In this document: in pieces, positions 1 through 7,070 of the stretch
Position numbering within the stretch: the first letter of the stretch is position 1
Layout: every line of letters starts with the position of its first letter
Origin: Candidatus Zixiibacteriota bacterium
GTDB lineage: Bacteria > Zixibacteria > MSB-5A5 > JAABVY01
Length of the DNA: 8,511 bases
Direction of reading: 5' to 3'
Assembly: GCA_014730285.1 (NCBI GenBank)
Contig: WJIM01000254.1
Location: forward strand, 1 to 8,511
The notes under the pieces: model-generated
Seen by the model: the letters and a program-made list of their open reading frames with translations, nothing else
The model's database searches: none
What the model was told of the DNA's origin: nothing
Program-made: the position numbers and the translations under genes

Positions 1-243
1 GGCAATTACATAGATGGTATCTCTCTTCACGGACAGGTTGATGAATATCCCTCTGTTCCCTTGTATGCAAGAGAGATTGTATTTACACCAACAGGGGAAA
101 AGGCGTATGTCGGATCAGGACGGCTCTCTCAAGGCAGCGGCACTGTTTCGGCAATAGACACCAGGGAAAAAAGGATCACCAAAAACATTTGGCCCGATAT
201 GGGGCATTTTATCCAATCTCTTTGTATAGGACCCAAAAATTAA
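1..243 (+). CDS. YVTN-type beta-propeller protein, C-terminal end (5' end outside window)
   Basis: The frame is open from the first base to a TAA at 241-243, giving 80 residues of a longer protein. Residues about 29-57 (FTPTGEKAYVG, then GSGTVSAIDTREKRI) match one blade of the YVTN/YncE-like beta-propeller family: a 'tPdGekaYV' strand, a glycine-rich turn, a 'tVsaIDt' strand, then a lysine/arginine-rich turn. These propellers are usually exported and act as binding or scaffold domains; no catalytic residue can be seen. The protein ends at SLCIGPKN, which looks like the opening of another blade. It is therefore either closed by a final strand or truncated. No dockerin follows, unlike other exported proteins here. 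The next start codon, of a broken subtilase gene, lies 12 bases downstream, so the two were probably co-transcribed. The family call is fairly secure; the role is unknown. Confidence 0.7.
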   Translation, partial: GNYIDGISLHGQVDEYPSVPLYAREIVFTPTGEKAYVGSGRLSQGSGTVSAIDTREKRITKNIWPDMGHFIQSLCIGPKN

Positions 244-255
244 TAGGGAGGAAAT

Positions 256-1259
256 ATGAAATTCATAAATTTAGGAGTTATTTTTCTGGCGGTTTTCATA
301 CCGATTAGTACAGTACTCTCTTCTAATAATTATTTTAATGCTGATGGAAGCGAGAATATTGTAGAAATAAATGAATCAAAATTGGCAATCAGATTTAATC
401 CTCAACATATTATTTCACCAATCGATTTTGCCGCCAATTACGACTTCCTTGAAACAGATTCTGCCATTTTGGAACTGCCAAACAATTTCTATTTATTCCT
501 AATTACTGATAACATGGTGGACAATGCAGTAGATTCATTATATTCAGATACATCAGTCATGATGATAAATCCGGTAATTATCGGGAACTATGGATCGAAC
601 ATATATCTGACGAACAAAATGATCTGCTATTTTAATAATGGCATTGCTTCCTAGACAGTCGACTCCTTTTTTCTTGCTAATGAGATTTCTCTTACTAGTC
701 AGTTAGGGGGGATTCCCTTGATTTGATGGCTCCCGGTGTTGACATCTGGACTTTTGATCTTTCTGGTGTCGGTGGCATTAATCCTGATTACGGAGATGAT
801 TGCGGCGGCGATCTGGATTATGCTTGCTATATCAGCGGGACATCCTACTCCGCTCCCATAGTAGCTGCAATTGCAGCAAAATTGCTTTATATTCGCCCCG
901 ATATCCTAATCGGCACACAAAATGCACAGCCAATATATGACATTCTCGGAAATACCGCCACTGACCTGGGAGATGAAGGCTGGGATCCGATGCATGGATG
1001 GGGAAGAGTGAATGCTGCCAATGCCGTTTTTGCGATATCCCGGGGAGAGGTTAATAATGACTATATTGTCAATATATCCGATGCTGTAGTCATCATAAAT
1101 TATGTTTTCATTGGAGGACCTCCTCCTATTCCATATTTACACCTGGGAGATACAAATTGCGATGGGGCGGTAAATGTTAGTGATGCAGTATGGATTTTAA
1201 ACTATGTTGAAGCATCAGGGCCGCCGCCCAAGATCTGCTTTTTGAATCTGCCTGAATGA
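256..1259 (+). pseudogene. Secreted subtilisin-like (S8) serine protease with dockerin tail, decayed
   Basis: The ATG at 256 follows a good ribosome site (AGGGAGG, 245-251) and begins a signal peptide (hydrophobic residues about 5-22). Then comes propeptide-like sequence to a TAG at 652-654. Frame 1 stays open past the TAG and reads TVDSFFLANEISLTSQLG, a plausible propeptide continuation ('FNNGIAS-x-TVDS'), so the TAG probably replaced a CAG. Near 703-713, at a run of six G, the sequence jumps to another frame reading GDSLDLMAPGVD, a conserved piece late in the S8 catalytic domain. The serine motif GTSYSAP follows, with Ser codon 843-845. A complete domain end (GWDPMHGWGRVNAANAV) and a double dockerin (about 1041-1238) come next. 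The segment with catalytic Asp, His and oxyanion Asn is missing. Nonsense change, internal deletion and frame change together mean no active protease is made. The 3' part could in theory start at 723 or 726 but would lack a signal peptide and active site. Confidence 0.85.
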
Positions 1260-1291
1260 AGTCGGTTTTAATTCATATGATGCGCAAAAGA

Positions 1292-1320
1292 AAACCCCCG
1301 CGCGGGGCCGGCGGGGGTTT
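1292..1320 (-). terminator. Rho-independent terminator shared by convergent genes
   Basis: A perfect 10-bp inverted repeat, AAACCCCCGC (1292-1301) and GCGGGGGTTT (1311-1320), encloses a 9-base loop. Read on the - strand, the GC-rich stem is followed by TTTTCTTTTG, a good U-tract, 22 bases beyond the stop codon of the C25 peptidase gene. Read on the + strand, the hairpin lies about 33 bases after the end of the subtilase pseudogene but has only a short T run (TTTGG). It therefore probably acts mainly on the - strand transcript and weakly in both directions. Confidence 0.85.
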
Positions 1321-1341
1321 GGCATGTGCCGTTAATCAGCT

Positions 1342-4185
1342 TTATTTACAGCTACACGGTTCGGGGCCACTGATAAAGACATAATTTATAAGATAAACAG
1401 CGTCGGAAACATTAACATTGCCGTCGCAGTTGACTTCGCCAGATTCCATCGGATCGGGCGCAGGTCCCTCGATAAAGACGAAGTTAATGATTCCCACCGC
1501 ATCGGATACATTCACACTGCCGTCGGCATTACAGTCGCCGCACATCCATTCGCAGACATCTCCGATGCCGTCCTGGTTCGTATCTTCCTGAGCCGGATTC
1601 CACTTATCGGGACAGTTGTCGCAAAGATCACCGGAACCGTCCCCATCGGAATCAGCCTGATCGTTATTGGCGATATCGGGGCAGTTATCGCAGACATTGC
1701 CCACACCGTCCTGATCAGAATCGGCCTGATCGGCATTGGGCTCATTGATGCAGTTATCGCAGAGGTCACCAAGACCGTCATCGTCAGCATCGGATTGTCC
1801 CGGATTTTCTACAGAGATACAATTATCGCAGCCGTCTGCGACAGCATCGCCGTCGGCATCGGCAAAATCATCATATCCCTGGCATTGGTCACATCCGTCG
1901 GGCACACCGTCCTCATCGGCATCGACAGCGTCGTCATACCCTTCGCAGATATCGCAGCCATCGGGCACGCCGTCGTTGTCATCATCGACGCCGTCATGAT
2001 ATCCCGGACAGACATCGCATAAATCGCCCACACCGTCACCGTCGGAATCATCCTGAGTGCCGTTGGCAACATCCGGGCAGTTATCGCAGCCATCAGGAGT
2101 CCCGTCCTCATCCTCATCCAGAAAATCATCATAACCGGGACATGCATCGCAAAGGTCGGGCATACCGTCAAGATCAGAATCTATATTATCATCGAAATCC
2201 TCACACATATCGCAGCTGTCGCCGATACCATCGCCGTCAGAGTCAATCTGATCGGGATTGTAAGCGTATGGGCAGTTGTCTTCAAGCGGACAGATATCGT
2301 TAGCATAGCCGGGATTGCTGAAACCGTCGCCGTCGGAATCGACACAGTTCTCCTTCATCTGGATAGTGGGGTCGCCAAAGAGGTTCAGCTCATAATAACA
2401 CCAGCGCATGCAGGACTGATTGATACGGTAAAGGTTGTCCTCCTTGGAGTCCTGGTTGGCCTTGCTGAATGTGCGCAGATTTTCGCCGTAGATCGCATCG
2501 CAGAATTCACGATGGAACCTGTGCGAGGGACCGTCCGTGCTGTTATATTCACCCCATCCATAACGGGCGTTCATCACGATAGCAAAGGCCGCATTCATAT
2601 ATTTGATAGTCATATACTCGGCAAAGCAGTCGTAGTTGTCGAAATGCCCTGCCAGGCAGGTCTGGGAATAAATGAAACAATAATCGTCGTTGGTCAGCGA
2701 AGATACATCGGAGTTATACAACTTCAGGCCGTAGCCCTCGCTGCCATGTCCGAGATGGTTTATAAAATGTTTGCCTGCGCTGATTCGATTTTTCATCTCG
2801 ATCTTGGGCCAGCTGCCGCCGGCCCAGTCGCGGTCGTATAATTCGTCAATGTCGTACTCTATTGTCGGTATTCCGATCGTGAAATAGCCGTCATTATCAA
2901 GAGAGTCTTTGAGCTCATCCATGCAGTTGCCGCCCCATTCGGATTCTCCCCCGAAACCGAGATTCTCACCCACCAGGCAGACATTCTGCAGATACGGCGT
3001 GGAAACCGGCTGAGAGATATAGGCGATTGTCTTATTCACGAAATTGGCGGCTTCAGAGGAATTTCCGACCGAGGCACGGCCGACATAGACCTCGGCCATA
3101 AGGTCGACATCTCCGCCTCCTTCACCGTCATCCGGCTCGCCCCACTGCGAGTCATCATCGTAATTATATGTGCCGTCAAGACATGCGAAGTAAACATCGG
3201 CGGGCATCTCGTATTCAATCTCGGCGTCCCAGCCTGACCAGGACTTCACGTATAAATCGACCGCCGGAATAATATCATCGTCCGCCCCGATCAAAACATA
3301 TTCTATACCCATGCTATTATAAGCGCTCCGAATATAATTGCGAAGCCCTTCCGGATTATAAATATCGCAGTGCTTGTCGGTCTTAATCACCGTGCTGATT
3401 CCGCAGCTATCATGGAATTGTCTGAGCGGTTCGAAAGACGGACGCAGGTCATGAGTAGTCAAAATCAAAAGATCATACATTTCAGTCGGATTTTTATCTG
3501 CGGCTGGAAGCGAGTTGTAGGAATACGCCCCAGAGGGATTATCCACTCTTTTCAGAACTTCATCTCGGTCTTCGATTAAACCGCGGTACAATGCATGCGA
3601 TTTTTGGCTGTCCGCGGTTTTCACCTTAACCTCCAAATCGGGATAGTAATAAAGCTCGCCGGTTGAAGGGATGTATTCGACGGGATTCAATTTCAGGACA
3701 AGAATCGAGTATCCCCGGAAATTCTGAACAGTTACTTTCTCGAATAATTCGGAGGGAAAAGATTTTTCGGAGTTATATATTTCCTGATTTGGTACCGGTG
3801 GACGAGCCTCATGCGGTGCGCTTAGCTTATATGGCACTGCGGCCGGCTCGATGTTGTAATCCTCGCCGATTTTCACTCTATTGCCGTAGACAATGTCAAT
3901 TGAGGTCACTTCCGATTGTGGCGGAAGGAGAATATTCGCACCCCTGGAAGGCAGACGAGGCTCACCGGGATTACCGCATAAATCGGTATTTTTCATGATT
4001 ACGCGATCATAAAAATCACTTCCGATGTTCACCCCAACTACATAGGGCCGCTCGAATTGATAGTTGACTGAAATTTGATTTTCCGCCCCCACTGCCTGAG
4101 AAACCGTCACGAGAAAAGCAAAGAGCAGTACGCAGACCACCGCTTTTCCCCTGCCGCGGCCCGGAGAATTAGACTTTTGTTTCAT
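1342..4185 (-). CDS. Secreted gingipain-like C25 cysteine peptidase with thrombospondin type 3 repeats and dockerin
   Basis: A 947-residue exported protein. I chose the ATG at 4185 because GAAGGGA lies 6 bases upstream and it opens a clean Sec signal peptide (KQKSN..RGRGK, hydrophobic core AVVCVLLFAFLV, cleavage near VGA-EN). The longer in-frame start at 4239 has neither. Residues about 35-230 resemble the propeptide region of C25 peptidases. Residues about 238-610 are the C25 catalytic domain. The histidine is His480 in HLGHGSEG and the nucleophile Cys510 in SQTCLAGHF, 30 residues apart, close to the spacing in gingipain R. The domain ends with the typical NLFGDPTI. Residues about 616-879 are acidic calcium-binding thrombospondin type 3 repeats, and residues about 882-940 a two-repeat type I dockerin. 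There is no Bacteroidetes type IX sorting domain; the dockerin occupies that place. It probably degrades proteins at or outside the cell surface. Family call is firm, substrate unknown. Confidence 0.9.
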   Translation of the reverse strand: MKQKSNSPGRGRGKAVVCVLLFAFLVTVSQAVGAENQISVNYQFERPYVVGVNIGSDFYDRVIMKNTDLCGNPGEPRLPSRGANILLPPQSEVTSIDIVYGNRVKIGEDYNIEPAAVPYKLSAPHEARPPVPNQEIYNSEKSFPSELFEKVTVQNFRGYSILVLKLNPVEYIPSTGELYYYPDLEVKVKTADSQKSHALYRGLIEDRDEVLKRVDNPSGAYSYNSLPAADKNPTEMYDLLILTTHDLRPSFEPLRQFHDSCGISTVIKTDKHCDIYNPEGLRNYIRSAYNSMGIEYVLIGADDDIIPAVDLYVKSWSGWDAEIEYEMPADVYFACLDGTYNYDDDSQWGEPDDGEGGGDVDLMAEVYVGRASVGNSSEAANFVNKTIAYISQPVSTPYLQNVCLVGENLGFGGESEWGGNCMDELKDSLDNDGYFTIGIPTIEYDIDELYDRDWAGGSWPKIEMKNRISAGKHFINHLGHGSEGYGLKLYNSDVSSLTNDDYCFIYSQTCLAGHFDNYDCFAEYMTIKYMNAAFAIVMNARYGWGEYNSTDGPSHRFHREFCDAIYGENLRTFSKANQDSKEDNLYRINQSCMRWCYYELNLFGDPTIQMKENCVDSDGDGFSNPGYANDICPLEDNCPYAYNPDQIDSDGDGIGDSCDMCEDFDDNIDSDLDGMPDLCDACPGYDDFLDEDEDGTPDGCDNCPDVANGTQDDSDGDGVGDLCDVCPGYHDGVDDDNDGVPDGCDICEGYDDAVDADEDGVPDGCDQCQGYDDFADADGDAVADGCDNCISVENPGQSDADDDGLGDLCDNCINEPNADQADSDQDGVGNVCDNCPDIANNDQADSDGDGSGDLCDNCPDKWNPAQEDTNQDGIGDVCEWMCGDCNADGSVNVSDAVGIINFVFIEGPAPDPMESGEVNCDGNVNVSDAVYLINYVFISGPEPCSCK
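1549..2340 (-). repeat. Tandem thrombospondin type 3 repeat array inside the C25 peptidase gene
   Basis: About 12 consecutive units encode Asp/Cys-rich calcium-binding repeats. Two unit types can be seen. The longer type (23 residues, 69 bases) is built like 'NxDQxDSDGDGxGDxCDNCP' and lies at both ends with one copy in the middle. The shorter type (21 residues, 63 bases) is built like 'GYDDxxDxDxDGxPDGCDxC' and fills most of the middle. The units differ enough at DNA level that they are not recent perfect duplications. They probably form a stiff calcium-stabilised stalk between the peptidase domain and the dockerin. The regular composition also produces long meaningless reading frames on both strands here. 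Confidence 0.9.
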
Positions 4186-4504
4186 ACCATTTCCCTTCAA
4201 AGCGCAGAATAATACGATTTGCCAGATTGCTGTTATCATTAGATAATAAATGCAATTATGGAGGCAAATATAAAACTTTGCTATTTTATGAAGCTACTTT
4301 ATTCCCACATGTGCAAGCGCAAGTATAAATTGATGAGTCCATTGCTTCTGATAAGGTCCAATTAATGTATACAATTTAAATATATGGATGGCGGGGCAAA
4401 AGTCAATGTAAATGCTTACTAAATTGGGGGACGAAACATGGACCCTGCCGACAGCGATGTCTTCGTGTCAAAAATGCGGCAACTATAATATCGGTCTAAT
4501 GCCG
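4186..4504. other. Intergenic region upstream of the C25 peptidase gene
   Basis: About 320 bases between the methyltransferase stop and the peptidase start, both on the - strand. It is AT-rich on the peptidase side and must hold that gene's promoter. On the - strand TTGCCT (about 4262-4267) followed by the AT-rich TTATCTAAT (about 4238-4246) is a weak sigma-70-like candidate; I would not rely on it. The part next to the methyltransferase carries a candidate terminator. An open + strand frame from 4412 mostly overlaps the methyltransferase antisense and has no family resemblance. I see no other gene or RNA. Confidence 0.5.
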
Positions 4505-4505
4505 C
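4476..4505 (-). terminator. Candidate terminator after the methyltransferase gene
   Basis: On the - strand GCGGCA (4505-4500) and TGCCGC (4481-4476) can pair into a 6-bp GC-rich stem over an 18-base AT-rich loop. ATTTTTG follows directly as a U-tract. The first stem base overlaps the stop codon (TAG, 4507-4505). The long loop makes it weaker than the other two terminators in the window. It would end the kinase-methyltransferase transcript and separate it from the peptidase gene. Confidence 0.5.
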
Positions 4506-5674
4506 TATACAACTATCAACTCAGGGGCGATACCCATCTCCTGAATAGTCTGCGCAATCTCGGTTTCGTATATCGGATTCATTATGAATGTCAAATCGGG
4601 ATCGTAATCTCGAAGGAATTTCGGGGAAACGATTTTTTGACCGGAACCGCTTACGAATTTGGATTCTTTTCTGGGATTGATATCGACCGCATATTCAAAT
4701 AAGTTCTGGTCTTTGAATAGATTCAGAAAAGTGACGCCCTTCGAACCGGTGCCCCAGATAACAGCCCTGCAGTTCTGACTGGAAGCATCCTCGATTAATT
4801 TCTTTCGGTCTTCATAAAACCGCTTGAAGCGCTCTTCGAAACGCCCCACATCTTTACGAAGCTCCCTCACCTCGCAGTCTCTCTTCCCCGAATGCGGCGT
4901 ATCCTGCGAAGAGGGGGCGGCGATCAGGTTAATGAACTGATTGCCATAAACCTGCTCCTGTTCCAAAACCTCAAAGCCGGCTAATTCAAATACACTTTTC
5001 AATGACACCGGGGTAAAATAATTCGGATGCTCGTATATTATATCAAGCACGGCCAGTTCTTTGAAAGTATGAAGTGAATTTGGCACCTCATAATAGAGCT
5101 TAACACCATCATTGTAACAGGCGAAATCCCTGATTTCCTTAACGCTGCTGAGCGGGTCATCGAGATGCTCGAGCACATGGCGGCAGCATATCAAATCCGA
5201 GCGATAAGATTTATATTCGTGGAAATAGTAGTCTTTTATAAAGGTAATATCCACATCATTTAGAAGCTTCTGTGGCAAATCGACATAACTTTGATCAAAA
5301 CCGATTCCCTTATTGTGTCCCTCCCGGCAGAGCATCAGAAGGAAGTCGCCCTTGCCACAACCTATCTCGATAACTGTTTTGTCCTTAATTCCATAGTCCT
5401 CTATCAGGTGAGTTGCAACGCGGCGGATATATTCCTGAAAGCGATCGGAGAAATGCAGCGAGTTCTCATAATCTATCGAATACATGCAGTCTTCCGATTT
5501 ATATTTCAAATTCCTGATAAATCCGCATTCATTACAAAATCCAAGAGCGATGTCGCCCTTGGGACAATTACGCGCGGAATCCCGGCTGTTCCAGAGATTG
5601 TTGCAAATTACGGGCATTTCGGGAAGCCTAAAAAAGGGCTTCAGGACTCCCGTACCGCAGACAGGGCATTGCAT
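4505..5674 (-). CDS. SAM-dependent C-methyltransferase, three-domain (TylC3/NovU-like)
   Basis: 389 residues from the ATG at 5674; a start at the ATT at 5713 would add 13. The N-terminal zinc-binding domain has Cys3/Cys6 (CPVCG) and Cys47/Cys50 (CNECG). The class I methyltransferase core follows, with the SAM-binding motif VIEIGCGKGDFL at 101-112 and RHVLEHLDDP at 165-174. The tail (about 305-389) matches the C-terminal domain of C-methyltransferases: VIWGTGSKGVTFLN, DINPRK, IVSP and IMNPIY. In this family the order zinc domain, SAM domain and C-terminal domain is typical of enzymes that methylate a carbon of nucleotide-activated deoxysugars, and of uncharacterised relatives near polysaccharide or methylation gene clusters. 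HPNYFTP at about 216-222 fits the family active-site region. It lies 105 bases downstream of a kinase gene on the same strand, so it is probably co-transcribed and cytoplasmic. The exact substrate cannot be read from the sequence. Confidence 0.88.
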   Translation of the reverse strand: MQCPVCGTGVLKPFFRLPEMPVICNNLWNSRDSARNCPKGDIALGFCNECGFIRNLKYKSEDCMYSIDYENSLHFSDRFQEYIRRVATHLIEDYGIKDKTVIEIGCGKGDFLLMLCREGHNKGIGFDQSYVDLPQKLLNDVDITFIKDYYFHEYKSYRSDLICCRHVLEHLDDPLSSVKEIRDFACYNDGVKLYYEVPNSLHTFKELAVLDIIYEHPNYFTPVSLKSVFELAGFEVLEQEQVYGNQFINLIAAPSSQDTPHSGKRDCEVRELRKDVGRFEERFKRFYEDRKKLIEDASSQNCRAVIWGTGSKGVTFLNLFKDQNLFEYAVDINPRKESKFVSGSGQKIVSPKFLRDYDPDLTFIMNPIYETEIAQTIQEMGIAPELIVV

Positions 5675-5721
5675 GCTTTCGCGGTTTTCATTTTTAAAAT
5701 CACAAATATTAATTCTAACAC

Positions 5722-5728
5722 CTCCTTA
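5722..5728 (-). promoter_or_regulatory. Strong Shine-Dalgarno site pointing at an in-frame ATT start
   Basis: On the - strand AAGGAGG is a near-perfect ribosome binding site. It lies 47 bases before the ATG at 5674, too far to serve it. Seven bases after it is ATT (5713-5711), in frame with the methyltransferase; no ATG, GTG or TTG is in frame between them. An in-frame TAA at 5728-5726 rules out starts further up. Either translation begins at the rare codon ATT, adding INICDFKNENRES before the first methionine, or an ATG was lost by mutation or misread. The ATG at 5674 has only a poor GAAAG before it. Confidence 0.6.
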
Positions 5729-5779
5729 AAGGCATTACAATTATCCTGAATCGGAAATCAAAAGATGAGTAAGCTTAAT

Positions 5780-6910
5780 CTACTTCTCTATGTTCCTATA
5801 ATTAAAAATCACTCTTCGCATCGCTCCGGAAATATAGGCCGGAATCCACTCGACTTTCCCGCGAGAATTAAGATGATGTCTGGCCAAAAACCCGGCGTCC
5901 AAAAGGCCGCGTTCCAATTGACACCAATTGTAGGCATCCGAATGCTCTTTATAATCCAGGGTATTATCCATCTCGGCATATAATTTCAGGGCTCTTTTTT
6001 CTATTTCCGGCTTCTGCCCTTTTAATAGGGAAGCGAGATCGGCATGGGGCAGGCCGAACCCGGTCCATTCCCAGTCAACCAGTTTAATCTTGGGGGCTTT
6101 GCCGCCGGAAATATGAATATTCGTGCGATTGTAATCCCCATGGATCAGTCCGGCGGATAGTTGGTCAAAAACCGTTTCGTCTACCAGAGACTTTTCGATT
6201 TTATCCCAGTCTCCCAAGACAACCTGAACATTATCATCCCGAATTTCTTTTACATACTCTTCCAGATTGATTTTTACATATTCAGACAATCGGGTCCGAT
6301 AAGCATTGTCGAATTTCAGCGCGTTCTCCTTCAAAATCTGCACACAGCCGTTGTTCAGGGCTTTATGCAGCGGGAATAATTCCTTAACGCAAAGCATTAA
6401 ATCATCAACTCCCTGAGCGATACGATACTTTGGTTTCAAGTCCTCGAGAATATAACGATAGTGTATATTGGGAATTATTTCCCGGCAATCAAAAATATCC
6501 GGAAGATAACGTTGAAGATCATCGTGAGCATACTTGTAGATATAATATTCCGGAGGTCCCGGAGAGACAGGGAGGCCATTAAGTGCCGGTGTATTTTCCT
6601 CGGAATAAAGGGCGGCCTTATAGATCATACTCCGATACCGCAGTCTGCCGAATGAAATATAGAGCCGATATGCGCCCGTGGCTTTCCAGCCTGAAAGAGG
6701 CTGATTAAAGACATTCACAGGCATTTTTCCAAAACGACCAAAACATAAATCCTGAAAATGATCTTCATCGATCCCATCGGGAAGGCCCGCGCTAATTGAA
6801 CTCTTATGAGCGCGCATTAGAGAGGCAATGTATAATCCGGCCGGGAGCATGCTTTTCGCTAATTTTTCCTTAAACATAAATGCCCCGCCCGCACAACGCG
6901 GGCAATTCAT
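5780..6910 (-). CDS. Aminoglycoside phosphotransferase-fold kinase family protein
   Basis: 376 residues, cytoplasmic, with the hallmarks of the APH/choline kinase fold. HGDYNRTN at 257-264 is the catalytic loop (Asp259 as base, Asn264 for metal). LVDWEWTG at 277-284 carries the metal-binding Asp279, and GLPHADLASLL follows as in the family. In the N-lobe, Lys98 (MIYKAALY) is a plausible ATP-binding lysine. Such kinases phosphorylate small molecules such as antibiotics, sugars, choline or homoserine; nothing here picks a substrate. It is followed on the same strand by the C-methyltransferase with no terminator between, suggesting joint action on a sugar-like or other metabolite. The start is uncertain: ATG 6910 (MNCPRC) has no Shine-Dalgarno, and ATG 6877 (MFKEKLAKSM) has a G-rich GGGCGGGG about 5 bases upstream. 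The kinase core is unaffected either way. Confidence 0.8.
   Translation of the reverse strand: MNCPRCAGGAFMFKEKLAKSMLPAGLYIASLMRAHKSSISAGLPDGIDEDHFQDLCFGRFGKMPVNVFNQPLSGWKATGAYRLYISFGRLRYRSMIYKAALYSEENTPALNGLPVSPGPPEYYIYKYAHDDLQRYLPDIFDCREIIPNIHYRYILEDLKPKYRIAQGVDDLMLCVKELFPLHKALNNGCVQILKENALKFDNAYRTRLSEYVKINLEEYVKEIRDDNVQVVLGDWDKIEKSLVDETVFDQLSAGLIHGDYNRTNIHISGGKAPKIKLVDWEWTGFGLPHADLASLLKGQKPEIEKRALKLYAEMDNTLDYKEHSDAYNWCQLERGLLDAGFLARHHLNSRGKVEWIPAYISGAMRRVIFNYRNIEK
6887..6903 (-). other. GC-rich hairpin at the kinase translation start
   Basis: On the - strand GCCCGC, a 5-base loop and GCGGGC form a perfect 6-bp stem. It lies 4 bases after the ATG at 6910 and ends 9 bases before the ATG at 6877. 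No U-tract follows, so it is not a terminator. It could limit initiation at either start, or be a by-product of the codons for CPRCAG. Confidence 0.3.
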
Positions 6911-7023
6911 TGGGGTGTATTTGATAGAATTCTAACAATATATTAATTGCTACCGATTATGTCCAGTATATTTCTTATATTTTTAAGTAATAAATTTGCA
7001 CCAGTGTTAAAAATATAAAAATA

Positions 7024-7044
7024 CCGCCCGACAAAGCCGGGCGG
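7024..7044 (-). terminator. Rho-independent terminator after the selenoprotein gene
   Basis: CCGCCCG (7024-7030) and CGGGCGG (7038-7044) pair perfectly over a 7-base loop. On the - strand the stem is followed by TATTTTTATATTTTT, a strong U-rich tail. It starts 26 bases after the stop codon of the gene ending at 7071 and isolates that gene from the downstream kinase, whose promoter should then lie in the AT-rich 6911-7020. No convincing -35/-10 pair can be chosen there. Confidence 0.85.
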
Positions 7045-7070
7045 CATTTAATATCATGCTAAAACCACTA

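Noticed and set aside
652..654. In-frame TAG read as pyrrolysine or suppressed stop
   Set aside because: The same gene also lacks its catalytic core and changes frame downstream, so read-through would not restore a functional protease.
703..713. Six-G run as a programmed ribosomal frameshift site
   Set aside because: The frame change coincides with a large loss of conserved domain sequence, which fits a deletion better than recoding.
1512..2171. Long open frames on both strands across the TSP3 region
   Set aside because: They are by-products of the repetitive Asp/Gly/Cys codons, with low-complexity products and no ribosome sites.
1549..2340. Regular repeats as a CRISPR array
   Set aside because: Units are contiguous, in frame, 63-69 bases long and translate into calcium-binding TSP3 motifs; there are no spacers.
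2512..2841. Open + strand frame of 109 codons
   Set aside because: It is antisense to the C25 catalytic domain containing the active-site His and Cys.
4412..4702. Possible + strand gene in the gap before the methyltransferase
   Set aside because: Most of it is antisense to the conserved C-terminal domain of the methyltransferase, and its product resembles no family.
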